A stretch of 64,000 bases of DNA from Holothuria scabra (lineage: Eukaryota > Echinodermata > Holothuroidea > Aspidochirotida > Holothuriidae): assembly GCA_037179385.1 (NCBI GenBank), contig CM074185.1, positions 49,913,000 through 49,976,999 of the forward strand, given 5' to 3'. Under the pieces are notes generated by a model. It was given only the letters and a program-made list of their open reading frames with translations. It was not told where the DNA came from and made no database searches. Every line of letters starts with the position of its first letter. Position 1 is the first letter of the stretch. The translations under genes were made by a program, and so were the position numbers. This document shows positions 48,231-61,178 of the stretch, in pieces.

Positions 48231-48231
48231 T

Positions 48232-48239
48232 TATAAATA
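48232..48239 (+). promoter_or_regulatory. TATA box of BRICHOS gene B
   Basis: TATAAATA, followed about 95 bp later by an AAAG/GTAAGG splice donor at 48332/48333. The next acceptor is TTTTTACAG ending at 49082, thirty bases before the start codon. A non-coding first exon of roughly 48265-48332 is inferred. Confidence 0.55.
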
Positions 48240-49112
48240 TGAGTAGAATAATCTTTTATTGATAATCGACGCCGTAGTAGGATTGAAAACTGCTGACTTC
48301 ATCAGAAAAGACTTCATCGACTTCACCCAAAGGTAAGGTGTTGTTTGAAATTATATTCTCGTGTTTTATCAACCTATGTCAGACTTAAAATTTTGTGCAT
48401 TTTTCTGAATTTTGAGCAAATTTGTTTGAATTATTATTCCTTTCTTTTTGCCGTATTCCAATTTAAATGTTTTTTTTTTTCGACTGCGATCGTCAGTTGA
48501 CCCATATAAAGCCAGTTTTTCAAACTGCTTTCAATTGGGAAAGGCAATAACGCACAACGAACTGTTAAATAAATTGTTTTCAAGCTTCATTCTAACTGAT
48601 ATGACGAAAAGTAATATGGCGATGGTGTAGCGTTAAATTTGTGACAAAATACATTAATACATTAATCAAACAGGAACAACGCAATTGCCACAAAATGTAT
48701 TTTGGCTTTGATTTAATCGACGTTATGAATACTTCACTCTGCTTACTATCATTGGTCAAATCAGTAAGTTCTTGAGCAAACTATAACAACACTTGTAACC
48801 AGAGAGCGCAGCATAGCCGTACTGCATGATAAAACGAGGGCGGCATACAAAAAATTTCCAATCCTCTTTATATCACCCACGCATTTGTAACTCTTCGCGT
48901 AGTCTTTGGGGGGGGGGGGGCTTCGGACTCTACCACCCTTCCCTCACCCGTCGAGTGGGTCTGGTTTATTGTTAATAGACCGTGGTGCTTTACTTGTATT
49001 ACTCTTTCTACAATGGCCTTTTATGATTTCTGTGAACAGTTCTATCTTATAGCTGAACTACACAATTTGTGTCCTTTTTACAGTAACAATCCCAGTAAAG
49101 GATAACCATACC

Positions 49113-52100
49113 ATGGCTGTGTTAAAATTCGCAATTTTTCTCGTCGGAATGTTCAGAGCGTGCTCTACTGCTCCATCTCAACCACCGGTTTCGGAATCGG
49201 TAAGTTAACGTGAACATTATTTTTTTTGTGAAAATGAGAAATGGGTGAAAAAAGTTCCATTTTTCACGCTTGTCTCAGTCTTTTAATTTTGCGTTAAGAT
49301 TTTACTTTCCAATTATTTATGTATTGAATTTCCTCATGCAGTAGCTTAATCTCAGCTCTTTGTTACATTGATAAGAAGAAAACTCTTGGTTGTGGCCTTA
49401 CTTGGTCGAGTGTAACTCGTCTCTTTCTTGAAACATGTATACACCTATTGCAAGTCATAGCATACGTAGCTTTTGTTTCCGCAGCTTCTCTGCTGCAACT
49501 TTATTTCCAAAACTCTTCTTAGAGCTTAGTTTAAAATGTTCTCAACAGTGATGGAAAACTGTGGAATTTGCGATATTCCCCCCACCCCTCCCCTTTACGG
49601 TATTGTCCCAAACGTGGCTTTCTAAGCTGGCCAATGAGAACAATTTAATACCATCCGCGTAGAACTACGCTCCCTCATGACTTTTTATAAAATTTGCTTG
49701 AGCAAAAAAGTTTGCCTTAATTGAAAAATTTTTGAAAACGTTCTAGAGAATAGTTCTTGTCAACTCCAATGTTACTTTAAGTGTAAAGTATCTTACAGTT
49801 AAACTGTTTCATCGTTCCACTGTTGTCGTATGGTCACCTTGTGCAATTTGACAGTCATGTGTAGAGAATGCCGGTTAATACGCAGAGGTTGTGCAAGGTA
49901 ACTCTGTAAAAAGAAATGAAAACATTCTTTACTTACAAAGAAAATTTTGGAAAATTTCACGACCTTGTTACAATATTCATTATAAAAGGCTATTCAAGAA
50001 AAGGTTTGTTGTCTGACAATATCCAATCAAAGAAATTTAGTACCTGTATCATTGGAAACGGAATAACGATGTTACAAAAAGTAAGAAGGAGAGTTTTATA
50101 ATGATACGATATGAAGCAGACTACACATACACTTGATATACTCACGTTTCACATTTCGTTATAATTGATTGACAGTACCTTATACAAAAAAAACATAAAA
50201 AGTTATATCACAGTACTTTTTCATTCCTTTACACGCAGTGCGTGCTCAAAATGAAAGTATAACTCATTTGAGGGTTCAGACCATATAACCAACTCAGATA
50301 TCAGGTACACACACACCCATTTGATATACTTGGTTCGCGATGCAAAGGTGAATTACCTCAACTTTTTTGAAGAAAGGAATATTTCTCATACCAAAACCAT
50401 CGATGCGTTTCATCTTCAAGTGCCTCTTTTACGGTTTTTAAGTTTTGTATGTATTTATTTATTTATATTATAGCTTGCTTGTTCTTGCAATCCGAAAGAT
50501 AACATAACCATAACGAACACAGCGCTCGTACATTTTGAATATGCATTTAAATGGATTTGAAGATGCAGCTCCGCAGTAATTTTGAAACATTTCATCCAAT
50601 ACAGACATTAACTTTTGATTTGAATGGAAACAGTCACCAGGAAACAAGAAAAGTTGAGGGCAGCATTGTTACTTTGACGGATGCCGTGGATGGGTTCATT
50701 GTTGTCCTTGATCACGAACGCGTAAGTTATTTGTTTTACAATGTAAATCGGAAAGCCATGGTTACACTACATCGAATGCGGATCAGATTCCGATCCATTT
50801 TTGTGAGTTTTAATTACAATCTTCTCCTTCTCTGGTCTCTAAAACAATAGGTTGGAAACTGGACGGTAAAACTCTTATCTTACTAACTAACCAGCTAACT
50901 CTGGTCGGAATGGGTCAAATAATTACCAAACAGTGTAGGCATAATAATGATTTTTATCAAGGGCCGTGGCCGACTCGACTTGAACCAATAGGCTGAAAAC
51001 TCCATCTAAATAACTAACTTCTTCAATGGTCTATTAAAATGAAATGGCAACCGGTTTTTTCGTGACGTAACACCGACAGAAGGGTTAAACGGACACGCTT
51101 ATTCGCACAGGTTGACCCAGTTTGGGTTTCTGACCAGAGATAGAGAAGATTTCAATCAAAACTCACAAAAGTCTGATCGGAATCAAATCTGAATTCATTG
51201 CAATGTGACCGTGGCTTAAGACACTCTTTTAAATTATTTTTCTAGTTAGACATAATTATGCAGAGAATGTTTTAAGGACAGTACTTGTGACGTCCAGTTA
51301 TGTGCTCTCACTGCCAAAGAAGTAAATAACAATTTCCACATATTGGCATGTATGTGTATCTTACCACATGCATGCAAGGGTGCCCATACCTACGACTGCA
51401 TGTTCAAGTAGTTAGAGCATCAGATTTGCATTTAGTGTGGTCGGAAGGTCGAGTCCTGGCCGGATCACACCGAAGACTTTAAGAACGTAACCAAAGACTC
51501 CAAAAATGGAACTTACTGCCGTTGTGCTCCGTATAAGCAATGGAGTAGGGAAAATGAGCCAGTGAGCCACGACTGGAAAGAGGCTGTTGCCGGCATGACT
51601 TGATCCAATTGGTAGGAAACTGGACCACAAAACGCCATCTAACCTAACCTAGCCTAACCTAACCCATACCCCCGAACCACATGTCCACAAGTAGCTCCTT
51701 ACCCTCGTAGAATAGCAACGTAAGGATTTTACGATCAAGTGCACCCCCCCCACCCCCGCCCCCCCCCCCCCCGTCTCCTAAAGTGGTGCACAAAGTCCTT
51801 TAATGCTTTCGGTATCCTTTGATTAAATTAAGTCTGATTTGATAATTGATATTACAATTGTAACGTATCACATATGAAATTTATTCTCAGAATATATTCA
51901 TGATGAAAAATCTGACGTCAGAGACGTGTTCATTTTCCAGACTGGAAAACATCCCGGTTACGAAAGAAGAGGAGATACCATTATATATCCATGAGCAGTT
52001 TACGGAAAATTTTGTCCAGGTAAGCTATGAATTAATGCTGCAACAACCCGAAATTCACTAAAAAGGCCTAGTTTGAGAAATTTTATGCCTTAATTTATGC

Positions 52101-54047
52101 AACTTTTCTAAACTTAATTTCTTCAGTTTCAGCCAAAATGTTTACTGCCAGATGCTGGGCAAAACCCCGCATACTAAATTTGCTAATTCGGGTTGCTCTT
52201 TATGCGTACCGTAGTGGTCGACTTAATTTAAACGTTCCATCACGAAAATTACTTTAAATGCCTATTTCTCCACCACCGAAAGTACAAATTCCCCTAACCA
52301 TCTTACTTAAGCCCATCCCACAATTGTCTAAAATTTATCCTCATCCAGACACAATCTCAGTTTAAATTGTTTCAGTGTGAGCATAGAAAAGCTCAATTTT
52401 GTGTAATTGTGTAATCAAAGCACTCTTAGTACATTTCATGCTGTGTAAAATCAGCTTTGGTACTCTGCATTGTTTAAGTTAGCAGTCAATCAAAAAGGTG
52501 AGCCAATTGAGAGTTTGTCTTACCCCACTCAATGCGAGGCTAGTCGTTCGGCGTAACATGCGGTTATCTTGAACAATATAAGTTAAATAAAAATAAATAT
52601 GTAGCGTAACCGGAAAATACACATTGACAAAACCAGAGAAATCTTAAGCTTTAGTTGAAAGGAGGGTCCTACAATAACAAAATGGATGACGCTCAAGGGT
52701 CATGTGTCCAGTGGGTCTATCCAGGCGCGTAGCCAGGATTGGGTCATGGGGGTGTTGTTATGGGGGTTGGGGGCACGGCATGAGGGAAATGCCTAAGGAT
52801 GGAGAGAAAAACCGCTATTTTAGGTGCCTTGCATTGCAAGGTTGGGTTATCGGGTTTCTAACCCAAACTCCCCGTGGCTACCCCACTTGGTCTATCTTAC
52901 AGGGCACGGGAAGTCTCGAGGAGGGAATCCTCAAAGAAACCCGGCACAATTTTCGGGCAAGGCAAATGGTATAAGGAAGAATCCTGAAAGAAAATTTGAT
53001 ACTTCATTGCACTTGAAGAGCATTTTTTTATAATTTATTGACTTTGACAAGTGCTGACCTGTGTTTTCGGTCTTAATTTAAATTGTGAAATTATAGAGCG
53101 CGCCAAAGCTTGTTTTTGATCGACCGTTCCAAAAAGAAAGTTTTTTCAAGGAGTAGTATTGCTCAAAATGGCAAAGCTCGGCGGGTAATATGACCTTTCT
53201 GTTCAACTTATCCGGTAGGAAAACATCAGGGCGCTTCGCCGGCCGCGCATGGCATACCGTTTTAACCCTTTACGGTTGTGCTCCAATCGGGGCATATTTG
53301 CGCGCCTCAGGAGTGGGCGGGAAAAGGACCCAAACAACGGTAAAGGGTTAAGTGTCTTTAAATCCCTCCATTAAGGTGATGGAGGTATGTAAAGACATTA
53401 AAAACAGTATCTCGTGCGCGGCCGGCGAAGCGCTCAGATATTTCCATACCGGTTAACTTGAACAGAAAGGTCTCTAAAGTATGTGCAGATGTATCCTTCG
53501 AACTCCTCTAGCATTTTGCTAGCAAACGTTTCGAGTCAACGAACAAATACCGCAGCCATCGTGGTTTTCGCAAAACGGCAGTCGCACATTACACGGAAGC
53601 TACATACGATAATGACATCTGTGGGAGTCATTTTCGTCAAATCCAACGCAAGTAAAAATCATTTTGCGCTTTTTCCAAGTCAACCAGTAAGTCATTACCA
53701 ATAGTTGAAAGTTGAGTTACAAAAAAGTGTCCTGTGACCAAAATCGACGATTTAGGTCTACAACTCTACAACTACTTTCCTCGCAGGAGACTGTGAACGC
53801 AGACAGAGTGCTACAGCTCGAAAAAGTTGGAATGATCCCTGTCGACTACGTCCGTTTGGGAAATGACGTCACGGTTGCCGAAATGTGTTCTTCTCAGCCA
53901 TCATATTGGTTGGAAACTAAGGGAAATTCACGACAACGAAGGAGCGATTGTTTTTTCAGCTGTATATTATATATTTCGATAACCAATGCTGTAGATTATT
54001 CCGCAGGCTTTCCGGTATCACTAGTCCTTTCTGGAATTTCGGGGTGA
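49113..54047 (+). CDS. BRICHOS-domain secreted precursor with C-terminal peptide, gene B (complete)
   Basis: Four coding exons, all phase 0: 49113-49199, signal peptide (MAVLKFAIFLVGMFRACSTA; donor GTAAGT); 50605-50721, 39 residues, same length as gene A (FIVVLDHER with the conserved Asp; donor GTAAGT); 51891-52019, 43 residues (KNLTSETCSFSRLENIP, first BRICHOS Cys; donor GTAAGC); 53787-54047, 86 residues plus TGA (MCSSQPSYWLETKG, second Cys; then RQRR). Total about 197 residues, usual for small BRICHOS precursors. The expected path is secretory, with furin-type cleavage after RQRR releasing a 34-residue peptide that starts SDCFFSC. This tail is longer than, and unlike, the 20-residue tails of C and D. 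It starts in a TTTTTTCAG acceptor-like run, so it may have been rewritten by a local change; it still ends in Gly. Introns 2 and 3 hold SINE, R4 and fold-back repeats. AATAAA occurs near 54950. Antimicrobial or amyloid-like function is inference. Confidence 0.85.
50860..51020 (+). repeat. Two SINE 3'-end fragments
   Basis: ACAATAGGTTGGAAACTGGACGG and GACTTGAACCAATAGGCTGAAAACT resemble the 3' half of the SINE at 51395-51665 (GACTTGATCCAATTGGTAGG). Lie in gene B intron 2. Confidence 0.5.
51395..51665 (+). mobile_element. tRNA-derived SINE
   Basis: The 5' part looks like a tRNA, Lys-like: AGTTAGAGCATCAGATTTGC (A box/D arm) followed by AAGGTCGAGTCCTGGCC (B box/T arm). A tRNA-unrelated body follows, then a tail of CTAACCTAACCTAGCCTAACC repeats. 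Lies in gene B intron 2. Confidence 0.75.
51741..51773. repeat. C-rich run
   Basis: Almost pure C with three interruptions, in gene B intron 2. Confidence 0.9.
52280..52510 (+). repeat. Dispersed repeat family R4, copy 3
   Basis: CTTACTTAAGCCCATCCCAC, AGACACAATCTCAGTTTAAATTG and AGCCAATTGAGAGTTT match the other copies in order. Lies in gene B intron 3. Confidence 0.65.
53192..53472. mobile_element. Fold-back MITE in gene B intron 3
   Basis: GACCTTTCTGTTCAA...CGCTTCGCCGGCCGCGCA mirrors TGCGCGGCCGGCGAAGCG...TTGAACAGAAAGGTC. Inner pairs ACCCTTTACGGTTG/AACGGTAAAGGGTT and CCTCCATTAAGGTGATGGAGG give a multi-stem palindrome. Confidence 0.85.
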
Positions 54048-54960
54048 TTTTGACAGACTTTAATATTTTACCATGTAATATTAGGAGAAAGATAAAAAAC
54101 GATCATGATTGCATTTAGTTGTATCAGTGCAGTGTAGGTGCGTAGGTAATCAATTTTTCAATGATTTAATTTGTGAAGAGTTTTTATTATTTCACCACCA
54201 TACGTATGAAAAAAATTTGAGTACTTCTTTTTCAGCAGCGTGTCAATTTTGTTGGGCTTTGGGTTGTCTTCCCTCCCTGCTACGTACAGCTATGCACGTT
54301 CTGCTTCACTGCAGAAAAAAATTTTTAGCCCCATGCACTCGTTTATTAAGTTAAATTTCTTGTGTTTTGTGCTGAAAAAGCTGAAAGAGAAAGTCTGTAC
54401 CAAAGAAAAGCCAACTAAGATACTTTGATAATCCCAAATGGTCTTGCAAACGACCGCAAAGCGGAACACGTTTTCTGAGGTAAGCGCAACCATGCAGTTG
54501 CCAAGTAGATCATAGATGATGACATGTATATAGCTCAAGACATGTATGTATTTGTTCAGCATCTCAAGGACTGACATGCGTTTAATGATATTTCTGAAGT
54601 AACATCAGAAGCCTATCCTTAGACCAGTTGTAGTAGTCCCACAGATAATTTAGGGAAGTGCTGTCGGGAAAGTTATAACGGTACAGAATCGCACTTTTCC
54701 AAAGATTGTTGAAAAGGTATAGTTCAGAAAGTTTAAAACGGTACTTTCCAGTTTTAATCAAATTTTGCTTTTGCTCTCCTCCTGCTGAACCGTAGCGATA
54801 AAATAAGACCCTTTTGGCTACATTTAAGGGCCATCTCTTTTAATGAAGAAATCGTTTGTGTCTTCTGGCTAATTTTGTTTCTCCACATTCAGTACAAAAG
54901 ATATGTTTCACTTATTTCAGTACGTAGCCAAATAAATACGAGGCCTGGTTGCATTTGCAG
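54048..54960 (+). other. Probable 3' UTR of gene B
   Basis: No further coding sequence. AATAAATAC occurs at about 54950 and AATAAATTAAAG near 55006, either of which could be a polyadenylation signal. Confidence 0.35.
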
Positions 54961-57900
54961 TTGATGAATGTAGACTTTTCTTTAAAGATTTCCTGTGTAA
55001 TCGTTAGAAATAAATTAAAGTAGTTCATTACTTTGTTTTGTATTTTGTTTTTCTTTCCTGTTGAATGCCTATGCTATACCTCTATACCGGTAGTTTACAC
55101 TTGATTGTGGAACTAATATCGTGCATCATTTATAAGTTCATTAGTTTGAATTTCCTTTAGAAAATCGAAGTTTGTTTTCAAAGATTGGCATATACTTCAT
55201 TGGTAGGTCGCTGTGCATTCACAATATATTCTGTACATGCTGTTATCATAAAAAAAAACATTTTATTCGGGTGCTGTATTGTTTTAACTGAAACATATTT
55301 TCAGAAGCAGCAGAGATAACAAAAACTCCCGACCCCCACATCATGCCGGAAGTGGCATTTCCTAGATTTGTAAGTAGAATCTATAGGCAGTTGCCACTTT
55401 GAGCTTTCTTTTAATAGTTTAAAATAAAATGCTCACTTCAAATAAATTAGCAAGTTGCAACGCTGTGATCGGAATGTTACTAGAAAAAATCGCATGCAGA
55501 GGATAAGCCTTGTGAAAACTTACTCCGTCCCATTCTTAACCACAGTCCGGAGAAGGGGATAACATGTTTTGATGTCTCGAAGGTCTTACATTCAAATCGT
55601 TCTATATTTTGCTTTCATCTCTACTTGATCCATGTTCTTCGATTGTCAATTTTTTACGCTGTAGTTGCAAAGGAATTCCTAATACTGACAAATAACGAAA
55701 TATGATGAGCCAGGCCTCAATATTCTGTTCAGCAATCTGTTCGTGGGGACAGCGGACTTATTGCTATTACATCGTTGAGCATATTGGGTCACTCAGGTGA
55801 CTACCACCACTTCAAAATTGGCTCCGCGGGCTGTGGTTTGACGGAAACATTATTTAAGAGGACCGCCACCGTCAGTTGGTGAGGAATGTGCAGAAACGAT
55901 TACAATTCAGACCCTTAAGACAACCGGAAAAAGAATTTTCTATGCTTGTAACTAAAATCGGAGCAGTAGTAATTGTGAACTTTTGTTTGCAATAAAATTC
56001 AAGCTCCAATAGAAAAAATTAGCAACTTGTTAAGTGATCGAAAAATGTACCACTATGGATGAGACAGAGGTGTATCTATTCGAGAGAAAGTATTGCAACA
56101 GAGTTGAAAACATACTTAAGTTTTTTACTCTTTTGCGAATCTTCGCTCAATTCCAGATAGTTGATCAGGCGCGGGCCCAGAGAGGGGACTTTGACGGCCT
56201 CACCCCTCCCTTTTCCACAGATGAACAATAACACATACGCCTACGGGAAATTAGCAGTGCAACTCCCTCATTTCCATGCTTTACTTTAAAGCCAGCCCCC
56301 CCCCCCCCTTTTAGGAATGTCTGGATCTGCGCCTGCTGATGAATTTCTTTAAGTATGTGACCCTCCGAACTCTATAAACGGTTTAACCTCTAACGTCTAC
56401 TGAAAAAAGACTCGTTACGAGATGAGTGTAAATTAATATTCAGGCAGACTTATTGGAGGACATTTCCACACTAAGTCAATATGTAATTAAACGACAACAT
56501 ACCTTATGTCCATGTTTGAATTCTGCGGTGGGTCAGATAGTCAGTTAGATGACAAAAGTTGAGCACTTCATGGATCTAAACACCCGCGAGTCCGTCCGTG
56601 TAATTTGACAATCAACATCCCAGAACTTTTTTTTCTCAACCTTTACCCCGAATATTTTTCCATTTCAGGCAGTTTTTACACAAACTACCGAATACATTTG
56701 GATTTAGAAAAATTGTTTTCCATTAGCTGCTCGAATGTGTCGCAAATTTTTGAACCAACTTTAAGTTTTCATGAACAGAAGAAAATTTTACTATTAAAGA
56801 AAAAGCGTTTCATGCCAAAGGTTTGAAGAATAATCAGACAATTGTCTATTTCGGGCATTGCATGGCATAAAATTTAAATGCCGGCTGAGGAATTGTTTCC
56901 ATTACGAGATAGGCTTTGCAAACGTGTAGTTATGTTTGTTATTGTTGATTTTTCATTAACAGATGATAATGTTACCCTGTAATTTACTATGTAACCTATT
57001 ATATAAGTTGCTTATATCGGGTAAAAGTTTTGAATAAAAATCTGATGTTCTAGCATTTCGGACATCATGTTGCGTAAAACTGAAGCTCACGAATAATAAC
57101 TTCTGGGCGCTGCTCGAATAAATGTATCGAAATATGGTAATCTTGTTGATTTTTCATGAAACATTTAACAGCAACTACGATATTTTTTTTTTTTTTGTAT
57201 CAGAATTTTTTCTTTTTTAAGATGTCGGGCAAGCTTAGGAGCATTCTGTTTTACCGACTAAAACCATAAAATTTTTTTCAAACTCAAATGGCTGCCCAAA
57301 TTTTTTCTAAATTCCTGCCTGGATTTTATAACTTCATAGAATTTTTGGGCAGTGTGTGTCTTCCTCTTCACCTGCCTCGTAGGATTACGTCCACAATTAC
57401 AATTGTTCAGATAGGGCTTCTAATTAAAAGCAGGTGATAAGCTAAGAAAATGTTCAGGGGAAAAATTTCGTACGCAGAGCGAGCCGAATGCAAAGTGTGC
57501 TATGTGGTCCACGGGCAAAGTTCCGGTAAGGGTGAAGTCCAAGATGTTCTGATGTTTAAGCACATCTCTGTGTGAAAAAATAATGCCCAGGCGAAGTATA
57601 TTAGGGTTTTTTTCGGTTGACCTACCTCCTAACTGACCTAACTTTGGGGTAGAAACTGGGGGAATGGCAAAATTCGAGGGAGTAAATTCCCCTTCATGCC
57701 CCCGTAGCACTTCCACTCAGGGGTGTCGCCAGGATTTGCCCAACAGGGGGAGCCAAGCTCCCCGACAGGGTGGCCAGTATTTTGAGGCCCCGACAAAGGT
57801 GATGAATTAGTCCCGGCGAGTCAGTGGGACGTGACTTGGCAGAATTGTAGGCGCGCGTAGCTCGCCGAAATTTTTGGCTTTCTTTTTGACAAACATTTAA

Positions 57901-58455
57901 AAAAACTCGAGTTTGTTTAGAAGAAATTTTAAAAATTGTGAAAGAAATTTGTTTTTTTAAGGGCCATTAAAGAGTTGGGGTGTTTATTGAAGAATCTGCC
58001 CCTCATATTGGCAATATCAAAAACGTGATAAACACGACAGCTGAAATTTTTTTGTGGGTTACGCATTTCGTCGTACTTGGCCTGCTCTCAGAAGAAACTA
58101 GAAATTGGCTAGAAAAATTTTTTCCCTTTTTGAACTAAGATTTGAAAATTATGAGCTTTTCTATTGCATAAACTTTGGAATTTAATGAAAAAATTAGTTT
58201 TTTGGTAAGGTTACAATGAAAAATTTGGGTTTTTTATTAAGTTACTGTATATGCCTTTGAAGAGCAGAATTCTCGGGGTGATTAACAAAGTAAGCTTTGG
58301 TTTTTTATTGTACGGAGTATCCATCGAAAATGGTAAATTTTTACATTAGGTGCAACATTTGAGAATGTGAAGCTTATATTGGAGAAAAAATTATAATTTT
58401 ATGACAGATTTTTGGGGTTTTATAGAAGAATCTGACTTCCTATGAGAAAAATCGG
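54961..58455. other. No gene recognised; repeats
   Basis: Between convergent genes B and D. Contains CGGCTGTCTGAGG-family pieces (GGAAGTGGCATTTCC near 55345, CCACCGTCAGTTGG near 55870), a C run near 56300, a T run at 57183, and a GGGGTGTCGCCAGGATTTG transposon end near 57722. Confidence 0.45.
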
Positions 58456-58459
58456 GGCG

Positions 58460-58602
58460 ATGCCCACTGTTCAACAAGAAATTTTCCAACTGGCTAACGA
58501 TAGTCCTAATCCCTAACCTAATCCCAAATCCGAACAAAGAATACAATCCATACTATACAATGACAACAACCAATAAAGAAACACCTTGTTAAACAGTGCG
58601 CA
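58460..58602. mobile_element. MITE family P, copy 1
   Basis: Ends CCCACTGTTCAACAAG and CTTGTTAAACAGTGCGC, interior GGCTAACGATAG and CAACAACCAAT. Matches 63550-63689. Confidence 0.8.
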
Positions 58603-58854
58603 TATACCGGTCCCGAAAAATCAAATAGGGGTGATGTGCAGTTATATTATTATGCAGATTAAGTCCCTCGAACAATATTGGAAAATTTCCTGCCGGAAAA
58701 ATGTTGGCTTTCCATATTTGAAGTTTTATATTTTATATATTGCCATGAGCGTACGGAAGCGTTTCAGTCTGGGGCAGAATTGACTCTCTTGTCCGAAAAA
58801 TGTAATCTGCCCGAAAGAGTAGCTAAAAACGAACAGAAATTTTTGAAAAATTGA

Positions 58855-59185
58855 GAACCCCAGACAGCTGGAAATGGCATTCCTCAGGCTCGTAACCAGA
58901 AACAAAGCAGTATTATTTTCAGCTTTCTTAACCAACCATTTTTTTACTTCATAATATTGCCCTCAAACGAAGAATAATCATGCATTGTTCTGTTAAGTAA
59001 TCTGGTCGACCAAAACACTTACAAAGTGGAGCGCCACCACCACTTGGCGCGGAGCGTACAGGAAAAGTTTAAAAACTCTAACCCATCAGACAGCCGGAAA
59101 TGTCATTTCCCAGACTTGTAACTAGAAAGGAAGCAGTCGTTACTTTGAGCTTCCCTTTGAAATGAAAGTTTTACTTGAAAATAAA
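58855..59185. repeat. Pair of CGGCTGTCTGAGG-family fragments
   Basis: GGAAATGGCATTCCTCAGGCTCGTAACCAG and GGAAATGTCATTTCCCAGACTTGTAACTAG are two related copies about 230 bp apart, each followed by an AAGCAGT...GAGCTT-type stretch. Confidence 0.55.
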
Positions 59186-59717
59186 AAAAAAAATCCCAAC
59201 TTGCTATTTGATGAGAAAGTGACCAGCTAAAAGATACCACTACCATAAGATGAAATGGTCTTGTCTTTTTTCGGAGGAAAACTGTGCCACCGAATTGAAA
59301 AAATACCAATGTTTTTGACGCTATTGAAATTCTTCGTCGTACTCAATTGCATGGTCCACTAAATTGGTGAAATTTCCTATGTGACTACACGAACCCACGG
59401 CAATAAATGATTTTACTTTCAACGTCTTTGAAAATATGTCACGTTACAAGGTGGCTTCAAATGAATTTTCAGTCAGACTCATGGAGAGACATTCTCACAC
59501 TACAATACTGTTTATCATTTGTGTAATTGAAAACAGCCTGGCCGATTTTCATTACCGTTTCTCGAATTCGACTGTCGGGGCAAGACAAATGGCAAACCAA
59601 AACCTCTCGTTCGTTTTTGTAAGGACTGTGTGAGAGTTTCCTTGAAGAATATGGTTTCCTAGTAAGGAAAATCAAGAAGATCACCGGGGACTGAAGTTTA
59701 TCGGGTTTATGTCTTTT

Positions 59718-59851
59718 AGCGTGGGCCCCGACGATGAAGGCTTCCCGACGAAATTGGATCTTCTCAGGGGACCGAAGGCAGCTTTCCCCGACGGCATGGC
59801 CCTAGCTCCTGCTGGTGCCACCCTTTGCAACGTCTGCACGCGGAACTAACA
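59718..59851 (+). other. GC-richer open frame without start (possible relic)
   Basis: Reads GPDDEGFPTKLDLLRGPKAA and onward to TAA at about 59849. Codon usage differs from the AT-rich neighbourhood and it has no acceptor or ATG I trust. It could be a decayed transposon frame. Confidence 0.25.
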
Positions 59852-60174
59852 GTTACCTCGCCTGTTCATGGATGACCCTACGCTTGCGGAATGAAGATGG
59901 GACAAGATACATTGATTGAGGGGTAGCAGAGCGACCCCCCGCTGGCGCAGCCCCTGTATCCACTGCTCATTGATCAGCCCTTAACTTTTCCAAAGTTTTT
60001 CAATAAGGGGAGGGATTACTTGGAGCATTGAAGAACTCGTGGATTTGAATAAAAACTCTAATGGAGTGAATTCACACTTTTCCTTCTATAAGAGGGTGGC
60101 GAAGTTTCTCACTTGGTAAATTACATCACGTCATACAGGCTTTAAGGCAACTCGAAGAAAATCATTTGTCAACA

Positions 60175-60315
60175 GGTCAACAGGTCTCTCATGCTCACCA
60201 GAGTTTAACTTAGCAATAGAGTAGGATTGTGTCTGGGTATGGATGAGCTTGTAACAGCTGGGGGGGGGGCTAGAAGTAATTGGCTGGGGACTGTAAATGT
60301 CTGGGGTGATCGCCG
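60175..60315 (-). repeat. Dispersed repeat family R4, inverted partial copy
   Basis: Reverse complement shows ACCCAGACACAATCCTACTCTATTG and TACTTCTAGCCCCCCCCC, as in 20660-20740. Confidence 0.6.
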
Positions 60316-61094
60316 AATGGCCCTTTGCTAGAGGGTCGGGAGGACTTTAGAAAAAGAATATTTGGTTTAAAGGTCCAAACATTTTAGGATCTAGCTTAAT
60401 GGACATACATACGAAGAGTCATATTCGTCAATAAGCTGTGTGTTCAGCCTTTGGTGTGATTTTGCTGGATCCGATACAATTTTATCAAAAGCGGTATTCC
60501 ATTGTTTCTCTGTAATGATCATTCACCCACTAAAGGGCTCTGTTAGAGAATAGTTTAGAAAGTTCTTGGTAGTGAGAAGAATAAGACTGTGACATTATCT
60601 CTTTTTCTCTTTCCTGTCAGGATAAAAAACTAAGTTGAACCAATAATTCAAAAGAAAACGAAACAGAGTTATAGGTTTTGCTGCTCGTAATATTGTCTTT
60701 TCTTTAAAAATATCGAAATGCATTTTGATTCTTATTCATTGTTCTACTACGGGTTCTTTAAGGTCAGCTTAAGGCTCGTTGAATCTCCACACAAGAAGAA
60801 TTTGACAGCTGTCATGGTCTGTTATCAATAGCAATCAATATCTGTAATCAATAGTCGAGCTTTAAAGTAGCAAGTTAGGTTAAAAGCATATGCACACAGA
60901 TCAAGCATGACGTAGAGGGTCAATTTTTTTAAATGTATAAAGCTCCACTTCGAAACATCTCACTGAACCATGTCACAAAATCGACTACATTCACTAGTAG
61001 GTAGTAGGTAGCAGAATTTCTTTTAGGAAACGTACGTAATGAAAGGCCTTCTCTTTACTCAAAACCAATTGATGGTCGAAATTTTTTATGTCAT

Positions 61095-61167
61095 TGTGGC
61101 ACATTGTGACACATTGTGACACATTGTGGCACATTGTGACACATTGTGGCACATTGTGGCACATTTT
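61095..61167. repeat. Minisatellite, 10-bp unit, about 7 copies
   Basis: Units ACATTGTGAC and ACATTGTGGC alternate. Confidence 0.92.
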
Positions 61168-61178
61168 GAGCAGAGTAT

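Noticed and set aside
51412..51630. 72-codon minus-strand frame
   Set aside because: Entirely inside the tRNA-derived SINE.
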